This document shows positions 26,901-34,842 of a DNA stretch of 64,000 nucleotides, in pieces. This stretch comes from an uncultured Bacteroidota bacterium. GTDB taxonomy: Bacteria; Bacteroidota; Bacteroidia; Chitinophagales; Chitinophagaceae. Below the pieces are notes generated by a model. That model was given only the letters and a program-made list of their open reading frames with translations, was not told the origin of the DNA and searched no databases. The stretch covers positions 1 to 64,000 of the forward strand of contig CAIVKC010000030.1 in assembly GCA_903906365.1 (NCBI GenBank). Reading direction: 5' to 3'. A program made the position numbers and the translations under genes. Positions within the stretch are counted from its first letter, which is position 1; the number at the start of each line of letters is the position of its first letter.

Positions 26901-27198
26901 GGGCGACCATACCCTTATCCCCGCGGCGACTACCAATTACAATTTCTATTACGGGTATTCCTCTGCGAATTATTTTGAGTCCGCCTATTTCAGGCTAAAA
27001 AATATTTCCATCTCTTACTCGTTGCCCTCGGCCTGGCTGAAAAAGAACCGGGTTTCCAAATGCAAGTTCTATGCCATGGCAGAGAACCTGCTTACCCTCT
27101 GGAATCGAAAAAATCCTTTTTATGACCCGGAGACCGGCGCCTCATCAAACATACCACCTATGAAATCCTTTGTCGCGGGCATCCAGGTAAGCCTTTAA
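23938..27198 (+). CDS. SusC/RagA-type TonB-dependent outer-membrane protein with STN domain
   Basis: A 1086-residue protein counted from the ATG at 23938. A long leader holds the signal segment (MNWMALFLFAFLMHAHAGSF). Next come an STN signalling domain (LSKLFRQIEKQTGCTIWY), a carboxypeptidase-regulatory-like domain (GKVLNEKGEPLAGATITVKG), the plug (GSVSKINSKEIEEQPVTNVL, SALSGRAAGVFVQTTNG, TDPLYVIDGVP, ILKDADATAIYGSRGSGGVI) and the barrel to the C-terminus. It imports a substrate bound by the SusD partner, powered by TonB. The STN domain links it to FecR and the ECF sigma. The substrate is not deducible: no glycoside hydrolase is next to it. Confidence 0.95.
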   Translation: MQSCAICSTRRGPGRLPSKTIVLMNWMALFLFAFLMHAHAGSFSQGITLSEKNAPLSKLFRQIEKQTGCTIWYEKEEIEKTGNVSVRLQHASLEQALEACLQGKPLEYAIIGRMVAVKSRSAGNSQLPDQAVVRGKVLNEKGEPLAGATITVKGTLRTVATDETGSFLIGGVSPSALLAVSHVGYETQEIRAGSKNTLIIRMRPVANKLDEVQIIGYGTTTRRYNTGSVSKINSKEIEEQPVTNVLSALSGRAAGVFVQTTNGLPGGGVTIQVRGKGSIAAGTDPLYVIDGVPFASSVVASDNIMAFSAINGAVSPFNSLNPDDIESISILKDADATAIYGSRGSGGVILITTKKGKAGKARVTLKAYGGIEKTANLPSLLHGPAYLQIRREAFRHDGLVPSPDPNDPAYAPDLLVWDTTRNTNWASYMLGRTAQVLNLQGNISGGDEHTSFTAGGNFRTQTTVLPGSTRYERAGMHMNIQHSSADNRFSVLFSTTYNEDNNQLSNPTAALVNDLLLPPDFPLYDAAGNLNWYLGSNPLADIKARTRTQTDNIITNMSLRYEILPNLHLKVDAGYNRVSIGQVMTYPSASLYPGSTNYSNFGNNAIRSLIVEPQADYHFRIKKSHVSLLAGGTWQESQHSNEFIQASNFSNENLLQDLGSAQSYYANNSKLDYKYVSVFSRLTYDYDNKYILNASVRRDGSSRFGPGNEFGNFGALGAAWLFTKERWMREKTSFVSYGKLRASYGITGNDQIPDYQFLSAYGSANIYQDTVGLSPLRAANPQFRWETDQKMEVALELGFFSDRILLTVERYQNRSGNQLVTYSLPVFTGFSGYQVNLPAVVNNTGWELELNTKNIRKGVLTWSTSFNITIPKNRLKSFPGISTSSYAQTLVVGQDITRIYGYRLDHIDSSGSPVFYEQSGNSGPYYYATIGRQTPDFYGGIGNSLSFRGWGLEIFGQFARQLQQGGLSNTPGLLINNYSLVLDRWQKPGDHTLIPAATTNYNFYYGYSSANYFESAYFRLKNISISYSLPSAWLKKNRVSKCKFYAMAENLLTLWNRKNPFYDPETGASSNIPPMKSFVAGIQVSL

Positions 27199-27208
27199 AC
27201 TTTATATT

Positions 27209-28564
27209 ATGAAAACAACAAACATCAAATACCTTTTGCCATTTCTGGTCCTGGGATTACTTGCAGGCTCTTGCAAAAAGATGATCACTGTCGGGACACC
27301 GGAAAACCAGTTAACCACGGATAAGGTTTTCTCAGACAGTACGGCAGCTCTGGCCGCATTGCTGAATACCTATGCTCTTTTCAATATATCGATTGAAAGC
27401 ACGATTACTCCTTATTGGGGACTATATGCAGATGAATTAGATTATTCCAACGGTGACCAGGGAACCCTGGAGTTTAGCCGGAGCAATCTGTCTGCCGACA
27501 ACGCGACCAACCTGAATAACTGGAAAAATTTGTATACAGCCATCTACCAGTGCAATGATATCATCAGCCAATTGCAAAATGCCTTTCAAATTACTGCTGC
27601 CACCCGAATGGAATTCATCGGAGAGGCCAAATTCCTGCGGGCCTACGCCTATTTTTACCTGGTAAACAGCTATGGGCAGATACCCTTGGTGATGGGCACC
27701 GATGTTAAAGCCAATTCCATGCTTCCCAACACGGATGCTGACTTGGTTTATGCGCAGATCAAAGCAGACCTCCTTGATGCCTCCAATGCGTTGGCCCCGG
27801 ACTACCGGGGGGATGGAAAAGTAAGGGCAAACCGGTGGGCGGCCCTTGCCCTGCTGGCCCGGGTGTATTTATACCAGCAGGACTGGGTGGATGCGGAATC
27901 ATCCGCTTCCAATGTCATCAACAGCGGATTATACCTTCCCCTGGAAAACCCGTCCCAGGTCTTTTTAGCAAACAGCACCGAAACCATCTTGCAATGCTGG
28001 ACCCAGTATGGTTATACCAACAGTGGTACCATATTGATTCCCGACGGCAGCCTGCCCAATTTTACCCTGTCAAACCACTTTATGGGACAGCTGGAAAACG
28101 GGGATGCCAGGGTTGGCGCCTGGATGGATTCTGTAGTTCAGAACGGGATGGTGTATTATTATCCATTCAAATACCATAACCGGGCCCCCAACACGCTCAG
28201 CCCTGAATACCTGACGATGCTTCGCGTAACCGAGCAGATCCTTATACGTGCCGAAGCCAGGGCCAGGCAGAATAACCTTACCGGAGCAAACGAGGACCTG
28301 AATATGGTTCGCAGCAGGGCCGCCTTACCCAATATGTCTGCCGCGGATATGCCATCCGTGCTTAAAGCCATTATGCATGAAAGGCAGGTTGAATTATTTG
28401 CCGAATGGGGCCACCGGTTTTTTGACCTGAAAAGAACAGGTAGCCTAAACCAGGTCATTGGCTCCTATAAGCCTGACTGGAGAACGGACACTTCGTCCCT
28501 TTTTCCCATCCCCCGACAAGAGTTGGTACTGGATCCTAACCTGAAGCAAAACCCCGGATACTGA
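27209..28564 (+). CDS. SusD/RagB-type surface lipoprotein
   Basis: A 451-residue lipoprotein (cysteine 22 in LLAGSC) that forms the lid over the SusC barrel. Tetratricopeptide-rich SusD features are visible: NLNNWKNLYTAIYQCNDII, FIGEAKFLRAYAYFYLVNSY, QIPLVMGTDV, RWAALALLARVYLYQQDW, EQILIRAEARARQNN and the C-terminal IMHERQVELFAEWGHRFFDL with KRTG. It starts 10 bases after the susC stop, so one operon. It determines substrate capture, but the ligand pocket cannot be read from sequence. Confidence 0.95.
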   Translation: MKTTNIKYLLPFLVLGLLAGSCKKMITVGTPENQLTTDKVFSDSTAALAALLNTYALFNISIESTITPYWGLYADELDYSNGDQGTLEFSRSNLSADNATNLNNWKNLYTAIYQCNDIISQLQNAFQITAATRMEFIGEAKFLRAYAYFYLVNSYGQIPLVMGTDVKANSMLPNTDADLVYAQIKADLLDASNALAPDYRGDGKVRANRWAALALLARVYLYQQDWVDAESSASNVINSGLYLPLENPSQVFLANSTETILQCWTQYGYTNSGTILIPDGSLPNFTLSNHFMGQLENGDARVGAWMDSVVQNGMVYYYPFKYHNRAPNTLSPEYLTMLRVTEQILIRAEARARQNNLTGANEDLNMVRSRAALPNMSAADMPSVLKAIMHERQVELFAEWGHRFFDLKRTGSLNQVIGSYKPDWRTDTSSLFPIPRQELVLDPNLKQNPGY

Positions 28565-28592
28565 AATTCATTCATCGCAAATAATTAAGAAC

Positions 28593-29963
28593 ATGCTACG
28601 AATCATGATCCTGACCCTGTTTTGTGTCGTTATATCGATATGCTCAACTGGTCAGTCAAAAACAGCTTTGGTAAAAGAGTTAAAGATCGGAGACACCCTG
28701 CCTGATATTGTAATTCCCCATTTTCTCAGCGGCCCGGACAGGGGCGCTACCACAGGGGAACTCTACCGCAGGGGGCTGCTGCTGATAGACTTCTGGACAG
28801 TATATTGCACGGTATGCATTGAGGCCATGCCCGAGCTGGATTCACTGGCCGGTTTATTCAGGAAACGCTTTTCGGTATTGTCCATAAATGCCGCAGACAG
28901 CGCAACCGTCTCAGCATTCCTGGTCAAAAGAAAGGACTTGCCTATCAGTCACCTGAATATAGCTGCCAACGGCACCCTTTTCAAACGATACTTCCCGCAT
29001 ATTTTTGTCCCTCATCTGGTGTGGATAGACAGTTTCGGTGTGGTAAAGTACATTACCTCTGAATGGGAATTAACCCTACCTAATCTAAAAGCATTTCTCG
29101 CGGGAAAATCAATGGCACTGACTTTAAAACGGGATGCCCTTCACTTTAATCAGAACAATTCTTTTCATGTGGGAGATAGTGATTACCTATACCGTTCTGT
29201 CATTACACGAACGGCAGACACCCTCACTTCCGGGCTCCTTTATATAACTTACCGGGGTTCCAGGATGTTTGCCCAAAACCGGCGAATCACGGATTTATTC
29301 TGGATTGCATACACCAGGCAGTTGAATGATGTGCCCAACTGGAATTTGATCGAATTGCATACAAAAGATTCGGTTAAGTTTTATTTTCCCAGAGATAATT
29401 TTCCGCTTTTCAACCGGTCCAAGTACCATATTGGAGAAAGCCCCGGGAAGGAACGGTATCTGTGGGAAAAAGATAATCTCTACAATTATGATATCGTACT
29501 GCCCGCGGATGTGGATATGGAAACCTTTAGTAAATATATTTATCAAGACCTGGAAAGGGTATTTCATATTCAGGCAACTACCCGGAAAAAGCCCTTGTTG
29601 TGCAATGTGTTGGAACGAATCCCCTGTTCCGGCTGTAAAACACCCCTTCCCTCCAGGGACTCCGGCGCCATTTTTATTCAACAGGGAAACAGCATTCAGC
29701 TTCGGGGATTTCGGATCGTTGATTTTCTATCCTTAAAACAGCAGGAATTCCCAGGGCCTCCTTTTGTTAATAAGACCGGCCTAACCGGTTATTATGATTT
29801 AGACCTGGAGACCCAATGCACTTCTTATATAACCATGGATTGCATTTTGGATGCCCTCTTAAAACAATATGGCATCCGCTGTACCCGAAAGATCATGCCC
29901 TACCCCATACTGGTGCTATGGGACCACAGCCGTCCTCCTGCGGCAACGGGCAAAGTGAAATAA
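28593..29963 (+). CDS. TlpA-like thioredoxin with DUF3738-like C-terminal domain (first copy)
   Basis: A 456-residue exported protein with a signal peptide (to about 20). Residues 30-170 form a TlpA-like thioredoxin fold with an intact CxxC at 72-75 (FWTVYCTVC) and a cis-proline region FVPHLVWID. The C-terminal 280 residues end in FVNKTGLTGYYDLDLE and PYPILVLWDH, which match the DKTGLxGxYDfxL and xxxxLVIDH signature of the DUF3738/TIGR03435 family. A second CxxC lies at 345-348 (PCSGC). Probably a periplasmic thiol-disulfide protein coupled to the SusCD system. It begins 28 bases after susD and has a paralogue next to it. Confidence 0.82.
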   Translation: MLRIMILTLFCVVISICSTGQSKTALVKELKIGDTLPDIVIPHFLSGPDRGATTGELYRRGLLLIDFWTVYCTVCIEAMPELDSLAGLFRKRFSVLSINAADSATVSAFLVKRKDLPISHLNIAANGTLFKRYFPHIFVPHLVWIDSFGVVKYITSEWELTLPNLKAFLAGKSMALTLKRDALHFNQNNSFHVGDSDYLYRSVITRTADTLTSGLLYITYRGSRMFAQNRRITDLFWIAYTRQLNDVPNWNLIELHTKDSVKFYFPRDNFPLFNRSKYHIGESPGKERYLWEKDNLYNYDIVLPADVDMETFSKYIYQDLERVFHIQATTRKKPLLCNVLERIPCSGCKTPLPSRDSGAIFIQQGNSIQLRGFRIVDFLSLKQQEFPGPPFVNKTGLTGYYDLDLETQCTSYITMDCILDALLKQYGIRCTRKIMPYPILVLWDHSRPPAATGKVK

Positions 29964-29994
29964 CCGGCGATCATCAATAAATGAAATTAATTGT

Positions 29995-31347
29995 ATGAAC
30001 CAACGAAAATTACTATTCACCATTTTCTTCCTTTGTGCAGCAAAGCTCGGCTTCAGTCAGCCTTCGATTGCGCCTGTCCGCGAGTTAAAGATTGGGGATA
30101 CCCTGCCTGATTTTGTGGTGTCCCGCCTTATCAGCGGTCCTGACAAGGGGGCTACCACGGGAGCACTCTACCGGAGGGGACTGCTGCTGATAGATATCTG
30201 GGCCACCTATTGCGGGGGATGTATAGATGAGATGCCCAGGCTGGATTCCCTCGCGGAAAAATTTGCAGGCCGGGTTTCGGTCCTGTCAGTTACGCCGGAA
30301 GACAGCAGCAAGGTGACCGCTTTTTTTAAAAAGCGCACTGACCTGGGAATTTCCCATTTGAATATTGTCACCAGCGATACGGTCCTGCAGCAGTACTTTA
30401 AGTGTAAATTAATACCCCACCTGGTCTGGATAGATCAGCTGGGCGTGATCCGTTTCATCACCAGTGAGGCGGAACTCGATGAGGACAATGTGGCAGATTT
30501 CATAAACCATAAGCCGCTTCAGATGGTCCTTAAACACGATGTCCTGCATTTCGAATTCCTGAAAAGGTTTCATGTCGATGACAGCGCATACAAATACCGG
30601 TCGATCATTTCAGGGTTTGCGGATTCGCTCAGTACAACTGATCTGACTAACTCTGGTCTCGGGAAAAGATTTTCAGCGCAAAACATGACGATCATGAGCC
30701 TGTACTGGATCGCATATACCAATCAGCTAAATTCGATTGTTAACTGGAGCCGGGTTGAATTACATACCCGTGATTCCATGAAGTTTATATGGCCCACCGA
30801 AAACCGGGGCGCTTTTATGCGTTCGAGGTATCACCATCCGGGCGGAAGATATGGCTGGGAGTTCTATAACTGGAAAAAGGATAACCTGTACTGCTTTGAT
30901 TTTGAACTGCCAAAGTTTACTGATCTGGCGACCTTCAGCAAATATTTGAATCAGGATTTGGAGAGGGTCTTTCATGTCCACCTTTCCACCCGGAAAAAGA
31001 AAATTCCCTGTCAGGTACTGGAAAAAACGGATTGTTCGGGATGCAAGGTCCCCAAACTTTCCAAGGACAGCCTGTCCTGGTATGAAACCAAAGGCAGCAG
31101 GATCCTGCTCCATAATATGCGAATCCTTGATTTTCTTTTACTGAAACAGGAATCTTTTCCTGGGGATCCCTTTATCAATAAGACCGGCCTGAACGGATAT
31201 TATGATATGGAGCTGGAAATAAAGGACACGACCCATTTTGACATGAGTACCATCATAGAGGCTTTGGGACAATACGGCATCCGGTGCACCCGGAAGACCA
31301 AGCCCTATCCCATACTGGTGCTGTGGGACCACAATACGGGTAACTGA
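29995..31347 (+). CDS. TlpA-like thioredoxin with DUF3738-like C-terminal domain (second copy)
   Basis: A 450-residue paralogue of the preceding protein, alike over the full length. The signal peptide ends near FSQ. The thioredoxin active site is CGGC at 73-76 (ATYCGGC) instead of CTVC, so the redox potentials of the two may differ. The second cysteine pair is kept at 344-347 (DCSGC). The C-terminal signature FINKTGLNGYYDMELE and PYPILVLWDHN is present. The gene starts 31 bases after the first copy and closes the operon at a strong stem-loop. Tandem duplication followed by active-site divergence suggests distinct partners, for example oxidant and reductant roles; this last point is inference. 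Confidence 0.82.
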   Translation: MNQRKLLFTIFFLCAAKLGFSQPSIAPVRELKIGDTLPDFVVSRLISGPDKGATTGALYRRGLLLIDIWATYCGGCIDEMPRLDSLAEKFAGRVSVLSVTPEDSSKVTAFFKKRTDLGISHLNIVTSDTVLQQYFKCKLIPHLVWIDQLGVIRFITSEAELDEDNVADFINHKPLQMVLKHDVLHFEFLKRFHVDDSAYKYRSIISGFADSLSTTDLTNSGLGKRFSAQNMTIMSLYWIAYTNQLNSIVNWSRVELHTRDSMKFIWPTENRGAFMRSRYHHPGGRYGWEFYNWKKDNLYCFDFELPKFTDLATFSKYLNQDLERVFHVHLSTRKKKIPCQVLEKTDCSGCKVPKLSKDSLSWYETKGSRILLHNMRILDFLLLKQESFPGDPFINKTGLNGYYDMELEIKDTTHFDMSTIIEALGQYGIRCTRKTKPYPILVLWDHNTGN

Positions 31348-31357
31348 AGAAAATAAA

Positions 31358-31391
31358 AGTCAGCACAGGCCAATGCGGGCCCATGCTGACT
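31358..31391. terminator. Terminator between convergent tlpA-like and DUF6520-like genes
   Basis: AGTCAGCA (31358-31365) pairs with TGCTGACT (31384-31391), with an inner GGCC / GGCC tier. On the minus strand it is followed by TTTTATTTTC, a good U tract for the DUF6520-like gene; on the plus strand GTTTC follows, which is weak. Position between convergent stops suggests it may serve both. Confidence 0.75.
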
Positions 31392-31398
31392 GTTTCAA

Positions 31399-31659
31399 TC
31401 AGGGTTTGAGAATTCTTGCAGTGGGAGCTCCCATTTGACCGGGAACAAGATTACCGTTGGCGCAGTAGAGAGTGCCTCCGTGACAACCATAATATTCTTC
31501 TGCCTGGGCGACCGTACCCTGGAAAGGGTTCTTTCCATTTTCTGACCAGTTGTAGAGGGGGTCGTTCAGGACAGGATGCGCTTTGGCATGGAAGGCGAAA
31601 CTGCCTGCAATCCCGATGGTCAATGCGATTGCCATCAGGCTTCTTTTTACTGTTTTCAT
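31399..31659 (-). CDS. Small secreted protein, DUF6520-like
   Basis: An 86-residue protein with a signal peptide (MKTVKRSLMAIALTIGIAGS) and a short mature part of about 58 residues holding exactly two cysteines in YGCHGGTLYCANGN. Small exported Bacteroidota proteins with a C-terminal cysteine pair of this spacing belong to DUF6520, a family of unknown function that often accompanies MauE-like genes, as here. The pair may form one disulfide bond, probably made by the MauE-like protein upstream or the TlpA-like proteins converging on it. The gene ends at the terminator shared with the plus-strand operon. Confidence 0.75.
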   Translation of the reverse strand: MKTVKRSLMAIALTIGIAGSFAFHAKAHPVLNDPLYNWSENGKNPFQGTVAQAEEYYGCHGGTLYCANGNLVPGQMGAPTARILKP

Positions 31660-31719
31660 CTTGTAAATGTTTAATGGTGAAAAAATAATACCGGTGTTTC
31701 CAAGGGTGACGGAGTTATT

Positions 31720-32184
31720 CTATTTAGCGCGCGAAATGAATGCGGGGTCTGTTGTTCGCTGTTTGCCCTTTCTATCCGGGTGTTGAGTACACAGACAAAA
31801 CACTGAAATTGTCAGGAAGAAGGCATTGAAAAGCAGGTGGTTTTTCCAGGAAAGCCCTGAGATGATTCCACCGCAGGTGCAGGGCAGATCAAACCCGGAA
31901 AGCAGCATCGCCGAAATATAGATTTCAAACAGGGATAGCAGGATGGCTGACAGGTACAAACCAGCCCGGCGGGTAGGGCCGATCAAAAGCAGGATAACCA
32001 GGACAATTTCCAAAACCGGCAATATCCAGCCCAACACCGGTGCCGCTGTTTTCATGACAGAAACGGGGGAGAGACTCATCTGGAAGACAAATTTTTCCTT
32101 CTCCAATAGTTTACTCACACCCGCATAGGAAAACAACAGTACCAGCAGGGAAACCAGGGTCTCATCAACCAGGAGTTTTTTCAT
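31720..32184 (-). CDS. MauE/DoxX-like membrane protein
   Basis: A 154-residue inner-membrane protein with four transmembrane segments, matching MauE: VSLLVLLFSYAGVSKLLEKE, FVFQMSLSPV, LGWILPVLEIVLVILLLIGP and LYLSAILLSLFEIYISAML, then the conserved cysteine motif LPCTCGG. In methylamine utilization MauE is needed for disulfide formation in a cysteine-rich subunit. In Bacteroidota MauE-like proteins often sit beside DUF6520 genes. It lies 60 bases upstream of the small secreted protein and is probably cotranscribed with it. A role in oxidising that protein's cysteine pair is inferred. Confidence 0.82.
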   Translation of the reverse strand: MKKLLVDETLVSLLVLLFSYAGVSKLLEKEKFVFQMSLSPVSVMKTAAPVLGWILPVLEIVLVILLLIGPTRRAGLYLSAILLSLFEIYISAMLLSGFDLPCTCGGIISGLSWKNHLLFNAFFLTISVFCLCTQHPDRKGKQRTTDPAFISRAK

Positions 32185-32269
32185 ATTGTAGAAATTTTAA
32201 AGCTTCAGCATTTACTATTCGGGGAAAAAGCACTGCTGCAAGATAGCCCGGGGGCAAGCCTGTTTGCTA

Positions 32270-33289
32270 TCAGATCGGATTTTCATCGGATTGCGATGGG
32301 CTGTTATCTTTGGAAGGATTACGGAGCTTGTCGGGACTCAGACCAAACTGCTTTTTAAAGGCGCGCTGGAAATTGCCGGTATGCTCATACCCGATTTCAT
32401 CAGCTATTTCATCATAGGATTTATGGGTACTCAGCATGAGCTGCCTGGCCCTGTTCAGGGCATGGAAGTGTACGAAGCGTCCTAAAGACATACCTTCTGA
32501 GCGGCTGAAATGTTTTTTCAGCACGGAGACACTGACCAGAAATTGCCTGGCCAGTTTTGCGAGGGTCTGTCTTTTGATATGAGGTTCGGTCAATATGAAT
32601 TCCCTTACCTGGCGGTGGAGATCAGCGTGATAATCCTGGCCAGCCAGCTTTAGTACATGATCCCGGTACGCATCCCCATAGGCGCTGAACAGCTCCAGGA
32701 TGCATTTCTGCAGTTCAAGCCGCAGGCTGCCTCCTGTCCGGGTGCAGGACTTTATGTTTTCAAGGATCGCAGCCACCGAATAATTTAGGCTCGCTGCATA
32801 AAATATGGCAGGCCTTTGATCTTTGTTTTGCCACCTGTTGGCAAATTCCCGAAAATCCGGATCGCCCTCAGAGAGTTCCTCGGGCAGCCCTCCGTCCAAC
32901 TCAATATGCAGGGATTCGGAATAACCCGGTGTGCCTTCCATCCGGTGTTTCCCGGCCGGGATGTAGAGGAGCCCGTACCTGTTTTTTCCAAGTGGGATAC
33001 TGGCCCTGTCCTCTGCTAAAATCCGGAATCCACCCTGTAAGGTAAACTGCAGCACCAACATGGGCTCATCGGTATGGAGCCAGAAATCGGCAGTACCGGA
33101 TAATTGGATCATCCAGCGGCCCATGGCTGTATTTTTAAAGCGGTAGGTCTGGGTAATCAGATAACCCTGATTGAGTGGTGTATAATCGGCCGGCATCCAC
33201 GATGAAATCAGGGATTGCAGCCCGGTGGGTACAGGATTTCGCCTGTTAGGAGGGGATGCCAGATGGGAGGTTGCAGGGGATACATTCAT
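32270..33289 (-). CDS. AraC family transcriptional regulator
   Basis: A 339-residue regulator. The C-terminal hundred residues form the twin helix-turn-helix of AraC/XylS proteins: TLAKLARQFLVSVSVLKKHF, SLGRFVHFHALNRARQLM, SYDEIADEIGYEHTGNFQRA and FKKQFGLSPDKLR. The N-terminal 220 residues form an uncharacterised sensing domain rich in strands, with the cupin-like LVLQFTLQGGFRIL and YIPAGKHRME. It lies directly upstream of the MauE-like gene on the same strand, so these genes may be regulated by it or cotranscribed. The effector is unknown. Confidence 0.92.
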   Translation of the reverse strand: MNVSPATSHLASPPNRRNPVPTGLQSLISSWMPADYTPLNQGYLITQTYRFKNTAMGRWMIQLSGTADFWLHTDEPMLVLQFTLQGGFRILAEDRASIPLGKNRYGLLYIPAGKHRMEGTPGYSESLHIELDGGLPEELSEGDPDFREFANRWQNKDQRPAIFYAASLNYSVAAILENIKSCTRTGGSLRLELQKCILELFSAYGDAYRDHVLKLAGQDYHADLHRQVREFILTEPHIKRQTLAKLARQFLVSVSVLKKHFSRSEGMSLGRFVHFHALNRARQLMLSTHKSYDEIADEIGYEHTGNFQRAFKKQFGLSPDKLRNPSKDNSPSQSDENPI

Positions 33290-33482
33290 GTTGATGGGGC
33301 AGTTCCGTCTATTAAAACGGGATGCCCCCCTGAATGTCCCATGGGTTGAAAGCGCAATTATTAATCCTTAAGGGTTGATACCTACCATTTCCTCTATAAA
33401 ATACTTGTCTGTCCTGCCCTCAGAGGATAACACCCTCATCCCCCATGGCAGAATGTATGGGGAATGTTCACCAAGACATCCA

Positions 33483-34010
33483 TCATCGCAGGCCATTGAC
33501 CTGCTGGGTGGCCCCGATGACCTGGTCTTCCTGCGGACTGATATCGACCATCGCATAGTGCTCGATGTGGTCAATGGTCATTTCATCAAGTATATTGACC
33601 GTGTTTCGGTAGCTCGCATCCCTGGTGGGTTTGAGTATGACAAAGAAGAATTTTGGATCCGTTCTTGCCTTTTTATTGAGCAGTATATCCCGGATCCCCT
33701 TAAAATCCGAGGCATGCAATTGTTGCAGGTCGTCGCCTTCATAGTAATAAATCTGGTTATTTCTGGCGGGCATCACGGTAATGACGCAGGACTTTTTCAG
33801 GTTCATTCTATCTTGGTCGGGAACATCCTTGGGCAGGTTCATTTTCATGGCCACCGGTTTAGACATGGTGGTGGTGAAAATAAAAAAGGTGATGAGTAAA
33901 AAACCCAGGTCTACCATTGGGGTAAGGTCCACACGGGTCGATAGTTTTTTGGATTTCTTCACCCCCGGACCCTTTTTGTGTGATCCGCCGCCAACAGAGA
34001 TTTCAGCCAT
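33483..34010 (-). CDS. exbD: ExbD/TolR-type biopolymer transport protein
   Basis: A 175-residue protein counted from the ATG at 34010 (MAEISVGGGSHKK); upstream methionines lie in unsupported sequence. One transmembrane helix (DLGFLLITFFIFTTTM) is preceded by the conserved RVDLTPMVDL, which carries the functional aspartate of ExbD, followed by a periplasmic domain. ExbD works with ExbB to energise TonB-dependent uptake. Neither exbB nor tonB is adjacent, so this is an orphan copy. It could serve the nearby SusC through an ExbB encoded elsewhere. The C-terminal part (RDASYRNTVNILDEMTIDHI) is typical of Bacteroidota ExbD. Confidence 0.9.
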   Translation of the reverse strand: MAEISVGGGSHKKGPGVKKSKKLSTRVDLTPMVDLGFLLITFFIFTTTMSKPVAMKMNLPKDVPDQDRMNLKKSCVITVMPARNNQIYYYEGDDLQQLHASDFKGIRDILLNKKARTDPKFFFVILKPTRDASYRNTVNILDEMTIDHIEHYAMVDISPQEDQVIGATQQVNGLR

Positions 34011-34266
34011 TATGGTAGATTTAAAAGTGAATAATAGACAGGATGCAGACCTTGATGTTGCCACCCTATGTCTGGGCAGCAAGGACTGCCTGATAAGGAA
34101 GACTCAGCTAACCTGCCTTTCCACAACAAATTGAGAAAAATATTTATTCTATGGGGTACAGTGAGCCTGCTTATTTGCTCACCGTGGATGAGAAGACTTA
34201 AAAAAATAGCAGACCTTTGCGTCCTGCTGCCTAATAAGACGCACCAGGAATTATAACCTCTCATCC

Positions 34267-34533
34267 ATGAATCCATATATTACCAACGCTGCCGGTCTTT
34301 TTGCAGCCTGTTGCACTACGGTTTCCTTTCTCCCCCAGGCTGTTAAAACCATACGTACCCGGGATACTTCGGGCATCTCGCTTTCGATGTATTCTCTTTT
34401 CACCCTGGGCACCCTGTTCTGGCTGGTTTTTGGAGTGCTCAGCAGCAACCTGCCGGTTACCTTCGCCAACGCGGTCACCCTGGTTTTTGCCGGAATCATA
34501 CTTTTCTATAAGATCAAATACCGCCGGCGCTGA
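34267..34533 (+). CDS. SemiSWEET sugar transporter
   Basis: An 88-residue triple-helix protein of the SemiSWEET family, which forms dimers that carry sucrose or other small sugars. Marks are LFAACCTTVSFLPQAVKTIR with the conserved proline of PQ-loop proteins, TRDTSGISLSMYSLFTLGTL with the usual S-x-x-x-Y region, and FWLVFGVLSS. The third helix is FANAVTLVFAGIILFY. The gene stands alone. Length and motifs are complete. Confidence 0.9.
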   Translation: MNPYITNAAGLFAACCTTVSFLPQAVKTIRTRDTSGISLSMYSLFTLGTLFWLVFGVLSSNLPVTFANAVTLVFAGIILFYKIKYRRR

Positions 34534-34842
34534 ACCGATCCCCCGCAAACTAACAGGAAACAATAGGCCGACTTTGTTAATGATTTGCTATCGGAAAAAA
34601 TCTCCCTAAAGTATAACGTCTATATTTATACGAAATATATTACCCGGTAAAGGGTTATCTATAAAAGAAAAGACATATAAATTTCATTCCCATTTTGTAA
34701 CGTCTTTTTGTTTCCCCCAGCCCCCAACCCGGCTCCTCCTGCATTAAACCAGGCGATTGTTTTGCTGTCTTGATATGCCGTCCGGTGCTTTATTGCCGCC
34801 AGAAACTTATAAAAACCAATTCTTTATCTAAACAATTCAAAC
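34534..34842. other. Intergenic interval
   Basis: No gene. The stretch is AT-rich at 34600-34700 and is expected to carry the promoter of the lipoprotein gene to its right. No confident boxes. Confidence 0.45.
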
